This document shows positions 16,848 through 24,856 of a DNA stretch of 64,000 nucleotides, piece by piece; position 1 is the first letter of the stretch, and each line of letters begins with the position of its first letter. Under the pieces are notes generated by a model that was not told the DNA's origin, did not search any database, and saw nothing but the letters and a program-made list of their open reading frames with translations. A program made the translations under genes and the position numbers. The stretch spans positions 62,001 to 126,000 of the forward strand of contig CAZYPN010000012.1 of NCBI GenBank assembly GCA_964649085.1, given 5' to 3'. The DNA comes from JADMJV01 sp964649085 (GTDB lineage: Bacteria; Vulcanimicrobiota; Xenobia; Xenobiales; JADMJV01).

Positions 16848-17879
16848 ATGCCGAGTCCGGGAAGCCTGCTGCAGCAGCGTTATGAAGTGGTCCGCGTGCT
16901 GGGGGCCGGCGGCATGGGACGGGTATATCTGGCCCGTCATCGCGGCCTGGGCGAGATGCTGGTGGCTCTTAAAGAACTCGACCTGCACCTGCCGCCCGAA
17001 GACCTGCAGCTGGTTGAAGCCGAGTTTCAGCGCGAGGCCACGCTGCTGGCCCACCTGCAGCACCGTTGCCTGGTTCGGGCCAGCGACTTTTTTGAGGAAG
17101 GGGGTCGAATGTACATCGTGATGGACTATGTTGCGGGCACCACCTTGCATCAGTTCACGCAGCAGCAGTCGGGATTGTTGCCCATCGATCAGGTGCTCGA
17201 TTGGGCAGCCCAACTCTGTGACGTGCTGCATTACCTGCATTCTCAAAATCCGCCCGTGCTGCATCGAGACATAAAGCCCGCCAACGTTTTGCTACAGGAC
17301 AATGGTCAGGTGCGGCTGATCGATTTCGGGCTGTCTCGATATGGGAGCCGCGATCAACGCACCGCCTCCATTTTCGCCGGTGCCGGCACCCCAGGATTTT
17401 GTCCGGTGGAGCAGTATCACGGTGGAACCGATGTGCGTAGCGACATCTACTCGCTGGGGGCCACGCTGTACTACCTGTTCACCCGTGAGATCCCGGCCAA
17501 TAGCGTGGCGATTCTGGCCGGAGAAGAGTCGCTACTGCCCCCGCGTCAGTTCAACCGCGACATCTCGTTTCCGCTGCAGGATGTGGTGTTGAAAATGATG
17601 GCTCTGAAACGAGAGCAGCGCTACTCAAGCATCGAAGAAGTGGCCCGGGCGCTCGAACGGGTCTCGCGGGGTGGTGGGGGCGAGCTGCGCCGCGAGTTTC
17701 GAGTCTGTGCCCTGTGCCGACACCTCGGCTGTGAGCAGGGGGGCGATGCCGAGTATCTCTTCGACTGCAAAGTCCTGGGCTGGAAGACCCGAGAACAGGG
17801 CATTGGGGAAGCGGCCGGCAAGGCCCTCAGCATCGATCCCGGGTCGGTCTTCGAATGTCCCCACTGGGCGCCGATCTGA
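16848..17879 (+). CDS. Serine/threonine protein kinase with a Cys-containing C-terminal tail
   Basis: 343 residues; start ATG 16848, 21 nt after the ATPase gene, without a clear SD. The kinase domain (residues ~10-265) is intact: Gly loop VLGAGGMGRVY, VALK lysine (~41), catalytic HRDIKPANVLL (~138), DFGLSR (~158), APE-like PVEQY and SDIYSLG. There is no transmembrane segment. After the kinase comes a ~60-residue tail with five cysteines (CALCRHLGC, DCKVLGW, ECPHW) that could bind a metal or respond to redox. Known targets of such Hanks kinases include regulators and secretion proteins; here it follows the GspE/PilB gene and may be co-transcribed. Confidence 0.9.
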   Translation: MPSPGSLLQQRYEVVRVLGAGGMGRVYLARHRGLGEMLVALKELDLHLPPEDLQLVEAEFQREATLLAHLQHRCLVRASDFFEEGGRMYIVMDYVAGTTLHQFTQQQSGLLPIDQVLDWAAQLCDVLHYLHSQNPPVLHRDIKPANVLLQDNGQVRLIDFGLSRYGSRDQRTASIFAGAGTPGFCPVEQYHGGTDVRSDIYSLGATLYYLFTREIPANSVAILAGEESLLPPRQFNRDISFPLQDVVLKMMALKREQRYSSIEEVARALERVSRGGGGELRREFRVCALCRHLGCEQGGDAEYLFDCKVLGWKTREQGIGEAAGKALSIDPGSVFECPHWAPI

Positions 17880-17881
17880 CG

Positions 17882-18832
17882 ATGGACGCTTCGCCCCTCG
17901 ACGAGGCCGAGCGCCGCGTGGTCGAGGCCCGCATGAGGCTTCGCGAGCGTTGGCGAGCCCGCACCCTGGCTACCCGGGCCCGTTCCGATCCTCATCCGCA
18001 GGGCAGTGGTCCTCCCAATCGGCACGGCATGCCCCAGTTACCACCGGGGCAGAAGCGCACCGAGAAGTGGCCGGTGCTCGATCTGGGGCGCCAACCGGAC
18101 ATCTCCCGAGAGGAGTGGCGGTTGTCGGTCGATGGCCTGTGCGAGCGGCCGGCGCAGCTGGATTGGCAGGCTTTCCAGCAACTGGAGCAGGTGGAGGACC
18201 AGAGCGACTTTCACTGCGTCACCGGCTGGTCGCGCCTGGATATGCGCTGGCGTGGTGTGCGGCTCAGCGAGCTGGCCGCATGGGTGGGAGTGCAGGAAGA
18301 TGCCACCCATCTGGTCTGCCACGGCTACGATGGCTACAGCACCAATCTGCCACTGGAGGAAGCATTCAAAGAGGATGTCCTGCTGGTCTACGAAGCGGAG
18401 GGCCTGGCCCTGAGCCGAGAGCACGGAGGTCCGGTGCGCATGATTACCCCGCAGCTCTACGCCTGGAAGGGTACCAAGTGGATCTGTCGTCTGGAGTTTC
18501 GCGAGGGCGACTGCCCGGGCTACTGGGAGCGCAACGGCTATTCCAACACGGCTCACCCCTGGCAGGAAGATCGCTATAACGAGTCGGCCTGGAATCAGGT
18601 CCCTCCGGGTTTAGGCCTGGGCGCCTACCTCGGGCCCATGCTGCGCTGGCTGGCCTCGGTGCTGGTCGTAAGTTGTCTGTTGTTGCTTGTGGCGCGCCAT
18701 TGGAACCTACCCCACTGGGCGCTGCCCATCAAGATGGTCTCCTGCCTGGCCGCCTTCGGCGCCATTCCCTACGCCCTGCGCCAATCTGTTCACACCACGG
18801 CAATTCCCGACGAACTGGCAGAGGGTAAGTAG
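17882..18832 (+). CDS. Sulfite-oxidase-fold molybdopterin-dependent oxidoreductase with C-terminal membrane anchor
   Basis: 316 residues from the ATG just after the kinase stop (an ATG at 17855 would overlap the kinase). The Mo-binding domain shows PDISREEWRLSVDGL, the molybdenum-ligating Cys in DFHCVTGWS, then WRGVRLSEL, GYSTNLPLEEA, HGGPVRMITPQLYAWKG and a closing YWERNGYS. These match YedY/SorA-like enzymes. There is no N-terminal Tat motif. Two hydrophobic helices near residues 258-305 would anchor it to the membrane. The substrate is unknown; sulfite or a sulfoxide is possible. Confidence 0.85.
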   Translation: MDASPLDEAERRVVEARMRLRERWRARTLATRARSDPHPQGSGPPNRHGMPQLPPGQKRTEKWPVLDLGRQPDISREEWRLSVDGLCERPAQLDWQAFQQLEQVEDQSDFHCVTGWSRLDMRWRGVRLSELAAWVGVQEDATHLVCHGYDGYSTNLPLEEAFKEDVLLVYEAEGLALSREHGGPVRMITPQLYAWKGTKWICRLEFREGDCPGYWERNGYSNTAHPWQEDRYNESAWNQVPPGLGLGAYLGPMLRWLASVLVVSCLLLLVARHWNLPHWALPIKMVSCLAAFGAIPYALRQSVHTTAIPDELAEGK

Positions 18833-18861
18833 AGAATACCTACATCGCCGGGAGTATTCAC

Positions 18862-19182
18862 GTGATTACCGTTTCCAATCGAATCCCAGTCCGTCCGGAA
18901 TATGCCGAGGCCTTCGAGAACCGTTTTCGAGAGCGCCTGGGTCTGGTGGATCAGATGCCGGGATTTCTTGCCTACCGATTGCTGCGACCGGCCAAACCCG
19001 AGCATCCCTATGTGGTGCTGACGTTTTGGCAGAGTGAAGAGCACTTTCGCGCCTGGACTTCCTCCGAGCAGTTTCGCGAGCAGCATCGCAAAGAGCGAAC
19101 CCTGGGACCCGATGCCTTCGCCGGACCGGTGCAGCTGGAGGTTCACGAGGTGGTGCAGCAGAGCGGTCAGGTGCTTTCATGA
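18862..19182 (+). CDS. ABM/IsdG-like monooxygenase (possible heme-degrading protein)
   Basis: 106 residues starting at GTG with GGGAG seven bases upstream. The sequence has the antibiotic-biosynthesis-monooxygenase fold pattern: VSNRIPVRPEYAEAFENRF, a MPGFLAYRLLRP strand pair, VVLTFWQSEEHFRAW and SEQFREQHRK. The same pattern is seen in HmoB/IsdG heme oxygenases (including the conserved W in the helix). Either a small heme-degrading enzyme or a quinone/aromatic monooxygenase; I cannot separate these from sequence alone. Confidence 0.72.
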   Translation: MITVSNRIPVRPEYAEAFENRFRERLGLVDQMPGFLAYRLLRPAKPEHPYVVLTFWQSEEHFRAWTSSEQFREQHRKERTLGPDAFAGPVQLEVHEVVQQSGQVLS

Positions 19183-19242
19183 TTCTTTCCGGTTGTCGAA
19201 GTAGGCTACATCCAACACAACAGACAGAGTTGGAGAAACGGC

Positions 19243-19446
19243 ATGAACGTTGGACGAGTTCACCCTGAAGTCACGGATATGCTCTACGCGATGAAGGCAG
19301 GCCACCTGCCGGCCAGCCAGGAGGATATTCGCAAGCTGGAAGATAGTTTTACCCCCAGCCAGCCCAACGATTGTGCGGGCCAGCATCCCGAGTATGTCGA
19401 CTATTGTCACTATGCTCGTTCGCAGGGCTACACCTGCAAGTGCTAG
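19243..19446 (+). CDS. Small Cys-containing protein of unknown function
   Basis: 67 residues with SD (TTGGAG) nine bases before the ATG. The second half contains four cysteines (NDCAGQ, DYCHY and a C-terminal TCKC), enough for one small metal site. A TAGGCT hexamer at 19202-19207 could be its -10 box with a leader of about 30 nt. No family recognised. Confidence 0.6.
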   Translation: MNVGRVHPEVTDMLYAMKAGHLPASQEDIRKLEDSFTPSQPNDCAGQHPEYVDYCHYARSQGYTCKC

Positions 19447-19464
19447 GGCCTGTTGATATTTAGG

Positions 19465-19903
19465 TTAACACAGAGCACACAGAGGGCCACAGAGAGTTTG
19501 GTCATAGGACCATCCGTTTTAAGCCTTGCTTGATCGTTCTTGCGTTGAAATTGATCAGAAGCCCAATCTTATGACCCGACAGTTTCAGGTAGGTCAGGAG
19601 TTGAGCCTGGTGAAGCGTTGTCAGCTCTTCAACCGCCTTGACCTCCACGACTACCGCATGTTCCACCAGCAGGTCTATCCGGTAGCCGCAGTCCAGATGG
19701 ACGCCCTTGTAAGTTACAGGTAGCTGGACTTAATGCAACACGTCCAGTCCACGGCTTGCCAGTTCGTACGCGAGACAGACTTCGTATGTCGACTCCAGAA
19801 GGCCAGGGCCCAGTTCGGTGTGTACTCGAATCGCCGCTCCGATGATGGCCTGGGTGACTGAAACCCTTTCCACTTCTCCGTGTTCTCGGGGTGCTCGGTG
19901 GTT
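19465..19903. repeat. Imperfect inverted repeats flanking the GxxExxY gene
   Basis: The plus strand at 19465-19495 (TAACACAGAGCACACAGAGG...) and the minus strand at 19903-19873 (AACCACCGAGCACCCCGAGA...) are recognisably related, both built from ACAGAG/ACCGAG units. One lies at each end of the GxxExxY reading frame, in inverted orientation. This may be how the gene spreads, but no target-site duplication was identified. Confidence 0.5.
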
Positions 19904-19906
19904 CAT
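19502..19906 (-). pseudogene. GxxExxY family protein (PD-(D/E)XK nuclease-like), broken by an in-frame stop
   Basis: From ATG 19906 the frame reads GAAIRVHTELGPGLLESTYE, the family's GxxExxY signature, then reaches TAA at 19730-19732. The same frame continues without shift: VQLPVTYKGVHLDCGYRIDLLVEH, VVVEVKAVEEL, HQAQLLTYLKLSGHKIGLLINFN, to TGA at 19502-19504. At the stop position family members have Gln (RQV/HQV), so a single CAA to TAA change explains it. The nuclease-like acids (Asp in RIDLLV, E-x-K in VEVKA) lie beyond the stop. Full length would be 134 residues. Confidence 0.85.
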
Positions 19907-19974
19907 TCCGTTGGGGCTGCCTGTCGGCTCCTCAGTAGGTAAAACATCCCCAAGCAAAGGCGCTAACCAGGAGA

Positions 19975-20110
19975 TTAAGCCGCCGCGAGAACGCCCAAGA
20001 GCTTGATCACCCTCTTTTTTTGGGCGCCGCTGGCGTGCTGGTGGGCCCGGACGACCGTGCTATCCATCAACACCAAGTGGAAGTCTCCTCCGGTCACGCT
20101 GAAGATCGTA
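19975..20110 (-). pseudogene. IS5-type transposase fragment with a frameshift in an A7 run
   Basis: On the minus strand the segment reads TGGDFHLVLMDSTVVRAHQH then ASGAQKK, the first DDE Asp block of IS5-family transposases. At the A7 homopolymer (T7 at 20015-20021 on plus) the frame changes; the other frame then gives GDQALGRSRGGLI, the next conserved block. After that the similarity stops abruptly next to the GxxExxY region. Both ends of the transposase are missing, so this is a remnant. Confidence 0.82.
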
Positions 20111-20144
20111 TGGCTGGTTCAGGATGGTCGATCGATCCTTGAGG

Positions 20145-20534
20145 TTAGCCGAAGATCCAGGCCACCATTGCGCCGGTGCCAGCAGCTCCCAGCACTCCCG
20201 CACCGGGAACGCCGGCGAACGAGGCGATCGCCGCTCCGGTTACAGCGCCTGCGGCCATAATCGGGCCCTTGCGGCCGGCCAGGAAGCCGCCCAGCGCGCC
20301 GCTTCCAGCGGCCGACATCACGGCCTCGGAGGGCAGCCCGGCAACCCGGGCAATGCCGGCGCCAAGCAGGGCACCGCCGCCGATGTTGATGATGGTGCGG
20401 TTGTCTTTGTAAAAATCGACGATGGGGTTCGAGGGGGTGAAGCCGTCTTTCGGTTCTTCGGAATTGGGCTTCTCCTGTTTGCGGGTCAGCTTGTTGCTGT
20501 GCTGAGGACCATGGTTCCGGCTCTGAATCTGCAT
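20145..20534 (-). CDS. Glycine-zipper membrane protein with M-x-I/Pro/FxPS N-terminal signature
   Basis: 129 residues with SD (GAGGGAGAAGAGCA) before ATG 20534. The first ~45 residues are polar and contain MQIQS and DGFTPSNP, resembling the N-termini of the RNB ribonuclease at 24857 and the RUS proteins. The rest is almost entirely small hydrophobic residues in glycine-zipper pattern (IINIGGGALLGAGIARVAG, GSGALGGFLAG, GAAIASFAGVPGAG), like oligomerising membrane peptides. It follows the M48 protease gene by 66 nt on the same strand. Function unknown. Confidence 0.75.
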   Translation of the reverse strand: MQIQSRNHGPQHSNKLTRKQEKPNSEEPKDGFTPSNPIVDFYKDNRTIINIGGGALLGAGIARVAGLPSEAVMSAAGSGALGGFLAGRKGPIMAAGAVTGAAIASFAGVPGAGVLGAAGTGAMVAWIFG

Positions 20535-20600
20535 TGCTCTTCTCCCTCTTTACCCTGTGGGGCTTCTGAGAACAGTTTGCCAGAGCGGTCTGAAAAATTG

Positions 20601-21668
20601 CTAATAACCTTTCAGGCGCATCACTTCTTGCAGTCTCTCGATCCGTTGCGGCAAGGGCGGATGGGTCTTGCTGCCGCGCAAAGCCCGCTGGCCATAGTTC
20701 TGCACCCCGTGGTCACGAATTTTCATCAGTGCTGTCAGCAGGCCATCAGCTCGGTAGCCGGCAGCGATGGCATAGCCGATACCAAAAGCGTCGGCCTCTT
20801 TTTCCTGGGTATGATTGAAGCCGGTCTCGTGCTCTCGGTAGGACTCGTTGAATTTTTGCTGCCGCTCCACCTGACGAAGCTGTCCGCGAACCCGGCTCTG
20901 TTCCCACTCGAATCTGCTCTTGGCCTCCACGGCCTGATAGGAGTGGGGGTCCTCGGAGGCGCTGTTGGCGTACTCTGCCTTGGCTCGCTCCCAGCGCTCG
21001 GCGGCGGCTTCGAGGTCTTTGGAGGCTTTGCGTTCTCGCGCTCGCTGCAGCTCGTCGGCGGCCAGATGCTGGCGAGCGCCGTGGGCGATCTCGTGCCCCA
21101 GCACGCCGGCGATTTCATCCCGGCTCAAGTCCAGGTCTAGCAAGCCAGTCGTGATCGAAACCTTGCCCTCGCCGGGCGTCCAGGCATTCGGGTTGTCGTC
21201 CTTCACCAGCGTAAAGGTCCAGCGAACGGGCCTGCGAGCGTGCCTGGCCAGTTCCTCTCCGATCGATTGGATCAACTCTCCGCGAGCATCGCCAGGGTTG
21301 CCGCGCCTGGTCTGCGCTCGACGACGCGCCGGTGATAGGGATTTTTCCGCGGTTGGACGATGCCCCCAGGCCTGCGGGTCGGGCGAGACCGCCGCCTTCC
21401 GGGGGCGCTCGCAGTCGATGCTGCCGTCGCCGTTTAAGCGCATGGTAAACCCCTGGGATTCCAGCGCCTGAGCCAGATCGAGCTCGTGGGGGCCGCCGCG
21501 GATGTGCAGCAGGTGGACCGTTTTGTCGCGTTCGACAAAGGGTCTGCCGTCACGCCAGGTCACACTGACGGCCTCGCCCTGGATTCTTACTGCCGTGGCC
21601 CGGTCGGGCCACTGGAACTGTGCCCAGGATAGGGCGGAAAGCATGACCATGAGAGCGAGTTTCTTCAA
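20601..21668 (-). CDS. Secreted M48-family metalloprotease
   Basis: 355 residues. The start is TTG at 21668: it has GGAGG five bases upstream, overlaps the WYL regulator's stop in TTGA, and gives a signal peptide MKKLALMVMLSALSWA. The catalytic zinc motif HEIAH lies near residues 192-196 (GVLGHEIAHGARQH) and the third zinc ligand in QEKEADAFGIGYA about 75 residues later, after a long charged coiled-coil insertion (ARERKASKDLEAAAERWER). The C-terminus ends with THPPLPQRIERLQ, typical of the family. A periplasmic quality-control or cell-envelope protease is likely. Confidence 0.9.
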   Translation of the reverse strand: MKKLALMVMLSALSWAQFQWPDRATAVRIQGEAVSVTWRDGRPFVERDKTVHLLHIRGGPHELDLAQALESQGFTMRLNGDGSIDCERPRKAAVSPDPQAWGHRPTAEKSLSPARRRAQTRRGNPGDARGELIQSIGEELARHARRPVRWTFTLVKDDNPNAWTPGEGKVSITTGLLDLDLSRDEIAGVLGHEIAHGARQHLAADELQRARERKASKDLEAAAERWERAKAEYANSASEDPHSYQAVEAKSRFEWEQSRVRGQLRQVERQQKFNESYREHETGFNHTQEKEADAFGIGYAIAAGYRADGLLTALMKIRDHGVQNYGQRALRGSKTHPPLPQRIERLQEVMRLKGY

Positions 21669-22615
21669 GGTTCCTCCAGTCGGGAAAGCATCTCCCGAAG
21701 TCTTTCGATTTGGCGTTGGCGCAGCCACAGGGGCTCCAGGATGTCGCAGCGGCTCAAGCCGGTGGCCCAGCGAACAAAGGCTTCCGGGTCTCGAACACTC
21801 AGGCGAACTTGCTCACCCTCGAGTTGCTGGCTGGGATGAACGGGGTTTTCTGCCAGCCAGCGGGCAACGGTGGCATCGACCTGACAGAGCACTTCGGTCG
21901 GATGCTGATCGAGCAAGTCCCAGCGATGAAAGTGCGGGTTGCCCAGCCGATGGGCTGGAGGTGGGTCAAACACTTCCTCCAGCACCGACAGGGCGTGAAT
22001 CCGGTCGAGACGGAAGTTTCGGGTGGCCGTGGCCGCCGGGTCCCAGGCATGCAGATACCAGCGGTCCTGGAAGAACAGCATCCAGGGCTCCACCACCCGC
22101 CAGCGCGGCTCCGGGTCCTTCAGTCCGTGATAATAGATGCGCAGACGGTGGTGGCGGATCAGCGACTTGCTGATGGCGTCCATCACCGCTGCCGGCAGGT
22201 CCCAGGATACCTGACTGGAGACCAGGTGGGGGAGGTCGTTCCTGGCGGTTCTTTCCTGGCCGTTCTGAACGGCGTAGTGCAACTTGCTCCAGCCCTGGCG
22301 CGCCAGCTGGCCCAGGTCGGTGTTGCCTGCCAGGCTCGTTGAGAGGGTCAGGGCCAGCGTCTCAAAAAGGTCCAGTTGGCCGCCGGCCAGGCGTAGATTC
22401 TCCAGGCGGTAGCGCGGGATGCTTTCCTCGCCCTCGGTGCTGTGCAGGGGCAGCCCACACTCTCTGAGCTTGACCAGGTCGCGCTGGATACGCCGTCGAC
22501 TGGCCGAATCGTGGCCTCCCAGTTCGCGCACCGAGAGTCCCTGCGAGCCCAGCAGCCGGGCAGTCAGACTGAGAAGACGTTGGAATTGTTGTTCACGTTC
22601 TTGGGCCACAGACAT
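21665..22615 (-). CDS. WYL-domain transcriptional regulator (YafY/PafC type)
   Basis: 316 residues. The N-terminal ~75 residues hold a helix-turn-helix (LSVRELGGHDSASRRRIQRD). The WYL ligand-binding domain includes RHHRLRIYYHG, WRVVEPWML and the eponymous W186-Y187-L188 in FFQDRWYLHAWD, then FRLDRIHAL. A WCX-type C-terminal extension follows. Such regulators sense nucleic acid or nucleotide ligands during stress. It is translationally coupled to the M48 protease downstream. SD GAGGGAGA precedes its ATG. Confidence 0.9.
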   Translation of the reverse strand: MSVAQEREQQFQRLLSLTARLLGSQGLSVRELGGHDSASRRRIQRDLVKLRECGLPLHSTEGEESIPRYRLENLRLAGGQLDLFETLALTLSTSLAGNTDLGQLARQGWSKLHYAVQNGQERTARNDLPHLVSSQVSWDLPAAVMDAISKSLIRHHRLRIYYHGLKDPEPRWRVVEPWMLFFQDRWYLHAWDPAATATRNFRLDRIHALSVLEEVFDPPPAHRLGNPHFHRWDLLDQHPTEVLCQVDATVARWLAENPVHPSQQLEGEQVRLSVRDPEAFVRWATGLSRCDILEPLWLRQRQIERLREMLSRLEEP

Positions 22616-22640
22616 GGGTCTCCCTCAAAACTCTCCTTAC

Positions 22641-22660
22641 TATAATGATGACTGCGTCAT
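22641..22660. promoter_or_regulatory. Divergent promoter region of the WYL regulator, with small palindrome
   Basis: A consensus -10 TATAAT (22641-22646, plus) overlaps TATAGT read on the minus strand, followed by the 13-bp palindrome ATGAC-TGC-GTCAT (22648-22660). The palindrome lies just upstream of the minus-strand -10 box, a fitting site for WYL autoregulation. No strong -35 is seen on either strand. Confidence 0.45.
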
Positions 22661-22720
22661 TCGATGTCGTGGCTGCAGAATCTTCAAAGGGGTTCCTCTC
22701 TGGGAGTCAAATCCACCATT

Positions 22721-23293
22721 ATGGGGTTCTCTCGGCGGGTCGCCTCCGGCCTTGTGCTCTGCACCATCAGTTGGTGTTGCTTTGCAGATGTCCGCTCCGA
22801 GAAAAAGCGGCCCGAACCTTCACCCTTAGGGGTGGTGTGTCACTGGGCGGGCTCGGCCTGGGAACCGCTGGAGGTCCAGCGTCCGGTTTTGGAAACTCTG
22901 GCAGTTGCTACCCCTGTCAACCGTCAGACTCTCTGGTTTGAAGGCGAACGCAGTCAGGTTCGAATTCAGGAGGCAAAGCCAAGGTTGGCATTGAGGTTCC
23001 GCCTGGCCGGCCCCTCCGGACTTTGGGTGGCCGCCCCCGAGGCCGGCGAGTTCTCCGTGCATTTGTTGCAGCGGCAGCGGGGCAAGCGGGCACTGGTCTT
23101 CAGCGAGCAAACTCCCATTCGCTTTGTGCGCTATCCGGGGATGCCGCTGTTGCTTGGGGCTTTGGGCCTCGACAGTCTGGAGTTGAGGCCCGTATCCGAG
23201 CTGGTAGCGGGTGAATACAGCATTTTTCGGGGGTGCCCCCCGGATATCAAGGAGGCCTATTGTTTCGCTGTCGATGTTTCGCCCTCGCCCTGA
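22721..23293 (+). CDS. Secreted protein of unknown function, paralog of the next gene
   Basis: About 190 residues from ATG 22721, chosen because it gives a signal peptide (MGFSRRVASGLVLCTISWCCFA); ATG 22664 is an alternative. The mature protein is beta-rich: RPVLETLAVATPVNRQTLWF, RLALRFRLAGPSGLWV, FSVHLLQRQRGKRALVFSEQ. The C-terminal VAGEYSIFRGCPPDIKEAYC then FAVDV resembles PGEYVVKYSFSDDDRYRLFC then FGID in the next protein, so the two arose by duplication. No family recognised. Confidence 0.7.
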   Translation: MGFSRRVASGLVLCTISWCCFADVRSEKKRPEPSPLGVVCHWAGSAWEPLEVQRPVLETLAVATPVNRQTLWFEGERSQVRIQEAKPRLALRFRLAGPSGLWVAAPEAGEFSVHLLQRQRGKRALVFSEQTPIRFVRYPGMPLLLGALGLDSLELRPVSELVAGEYSIFRGCPPDIKEAYCFAVDVSPSP

Positions 23294-23853
23294 GCCTGGT
23301 TCTATGGGCGGGTTCACAGCCGTCCCCCGGGCCCCTTCGAGACAGTTCTGATCCGCCCCCCGCGGCGGTGCTCGAACCCGAAGAGATCGGGGTGCTGATG
23401 AAGCTGGAAAAGAAAGGATTTCGCTCGCTGGAAATGCACCATGCCCAGCAGGACAGCGACTTCAGCTTTTTCGGCGGCCAGTTGACCTACCTGACCATCC
23501 CGGGGTTGACCTCGCCGGTGCGCTACACGGCCCAGGAGCCCATTGAGTTTTATTTGCGGGTATTCCTCGACCTCGCCGACCCGCGGGCGGCCTATTTCCC
23601 GGTCAAGGATCCCACCCGCTTTTCTCTCTTCCGGGCCGAGCGCGAAGGGCGCGATCGAAGGGTGGTGTTGAAGGACGAGGGCCTGGGTGACGTGCGTCGT
23701 TTCGCGGGCTCCCCGCTACTGGCACGGCTTTACGGACAATCCGGCTACCGACTGGCTCCCAGCCATCCCCTCGAGCCCGGCGAGTATGTCGTCAAGTACA
23801 GCTTCAGCGACGACGATCGCTATCGCCTCTTCTGCTTTGGCATCGATCCCTAG
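23260..23853 (+). CDS. Secreted protein of unknown function, second of a paralogous pair
   Basis: 197 residues from TTG 23260, which has GGAGG five bases upstream and yields a signal peptide (MFRCRCFALALSLVLWAGS). The gene starts inside the previous one (34-nt overlap), so translation is probably coupled. The mature domain includes SFFGGQLTYLTIPGL, QEPIEFYLRVFLDL, RFSLFRAERE and LEPGEYVVKYSFSDDDRYRLF. The shared C-terminal block with its neighbour suggests a common beta-sandwich. Its stop shares a CTAG with the convergent gene. Confidence 0.75.
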   Translation: MFRCRCFALALSLVLWAGSQPSPGPLRDSSDPPPAAVLEPEEIGVLMKLEKKGFRSLEMHHAQQDSDFSFFGGQLTYLTIPGLTSPVRYTAQEPIEFYLRVFLDLADPRAAYFPVKDPTRFSLFRAEREGRDRRVVLKDEGLGDVRRFAGSPLLARLYGQSGYRLAPSHPLEPGEYVVKYSFSDDDRYRLFCFGIDP

Positions 23854-24365
23854 CTCAGGTGTCCCAGCGACTTGAGTTGCTCGGCAAAAGCCTCGAAGCC
23901 CGTCATCTGGGGTGAGGCCCAAATGACCTGGGCTGACTGGCTGCGCAGCCGAAAGCCCTGGGCCCATTCGACATACTCCACGCTGGCCAGCTGGTTCCAG
24001 GAAAAGCGAGAACGCCTGCCCCAGAGGTTGGGCCCCTCGATTTCCTCGGCGTTCCAATACACCGTGGCTCGTCCCATCAACAACAGCGTAAAGGCTGAAA
24101 ATAGGGCAAAGAAGGCAAAGACACCCAGAATCCACGGAAGCTGATGGGGTGGGGTTTTGCCGGGGAAATGATAAGCCAGCAGCAGAACACCCAGAAAGAG
24201 CAGGGTGCAGCCGAAGATCAGCAGGCGATAACCGCGGGAGTATTCCAGCACCTGGAATTCGCCCTGCTGACGGGGCGGTTTACTCGCACCGGATACCGCC
24301 GTGAGCACGATGGGAGTGACCACGGCAGCAACGGTAGCGCCGACCAAAGCCGAGACGAGTCCCAT
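23850..24365 (-). CDS. Three-TM membrane protein with PH-like cytoplasmic domain
   Basis: 171 residues from ATG 24365 (SD GAGGAAC). One Ala/Val-rich hydrophobic segment is at residues 3-26, followed by two closely spaced membrane helices (LLIFGCTLLFLGVLLLAY and ILGVFAFFALFSAFTLLLMG). The C-terminal ~65 residues are a small beta-rich domain (TVYWNAEEIEGPNLWGRRSR, FSWNQLASVEYV, a final AFAEQLKSLG helix) with the pattern of bacterial PH-like domains. Last gene of the four-gene minus operon that starts at 27543. Confidence 0.75.
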   Translation of the reverse strand: MGLVSALVGATVAAVVTPIVLTAVSGASKPPRQQGEFQVLEYSRGYRLLIFGCTLLFLGVLLLAYHFPGKTPPHQLPWILGVFAFFALFSAFTLLLMGRATVYWNAEEIEGPNLWGRRSRFSWNQLASVEYVEWAQGFRLRSQSAQVIWASPQMTGFEAFAEQLKSLGHLS

Positions 24366-24369
24366 GGCG

Positions 24370-24855
24370 CTAGTTCCTCGGCACCAGCCACTCCACCCGA
24401 CTCTGGTGGAGATAGCCAACGAGTCCACGAGCCGTCCGCACGCGAAAAAACTCGCCTCGTTTCAAGATGAGGAACCAGTCGTTTGCGGTAAGTCGGGCCA
24501 GAACGCGCGCAGAGCTGCTGGGAGCGGCCCGCAGGTTGCTCCAGCCGTCCGGGTCCTGAATGCAACCGGCGCCCAGGGCATCTTCCTGGGTGAACTTCAG
24601 ACGGCTCTTGTGGATATAGCCGAAGCTGTCGGGCAACCCTTCGATGGGAGCCAGCTTGAGCACATCCCAGAACTCGCCTTTCGGCTGAAGGACCAGCACC
24701 AGATGACCGCTGGGCACGGTGGCGACAACCGCACCTTTCAAACTCGGTTGCTCACGCAGATTGGTCGAGCCGTCCCGATCGACCACCCGGGCTGTGCGGT
24801 AGGGCTGGCACCAGGCAGCTGTGCAAACGATCAGCACAAGCAGAAGCAGACGCAT
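24370..24855 (-). CDS. Secreted protein with two bacterial SH3 domains
   Basis: 161 residues. Signal peptide MRLLLLVLIVCTAAWC; the Cys-Gln at the end could be a lipobox-like site but lacks the usual -3 to -1 context. Two SH3b units follow: STNLREQPSLKGAVVATVPS with a WDVLKL core, and WSNLRAAPSSSARVLARL with FFRVRTARGLVGYLHQSRV. Such domains bind cell-wall peptides. It begins one base after the ribonuclease stop and ends four bases before the next start, so it belongs to the same operon. Confidence 0.86.
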   Translation of the reverse strand: MRLLLLVLIVCTAAWCQPYRTARVVDRDGSTNLREQPSLKGAVVATVPSGHLVLVLQPKGEFWDVLKLAPIEGLPDSFGYIHKSRLKFTQEDALGAGCIQDPDGWSNLRAAPSSSARVLARLTANDWFLILKRGEFFRVRTARGLVGYLHQSRVEWLVPRN

Positions 24856-24856
24856 C

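Noticed and set aside
20015..20021. T7 run as an intrinsic terminator
   Set aside because: It lies inside the transposase fragment's conserved coding block and has no stem directly before it.
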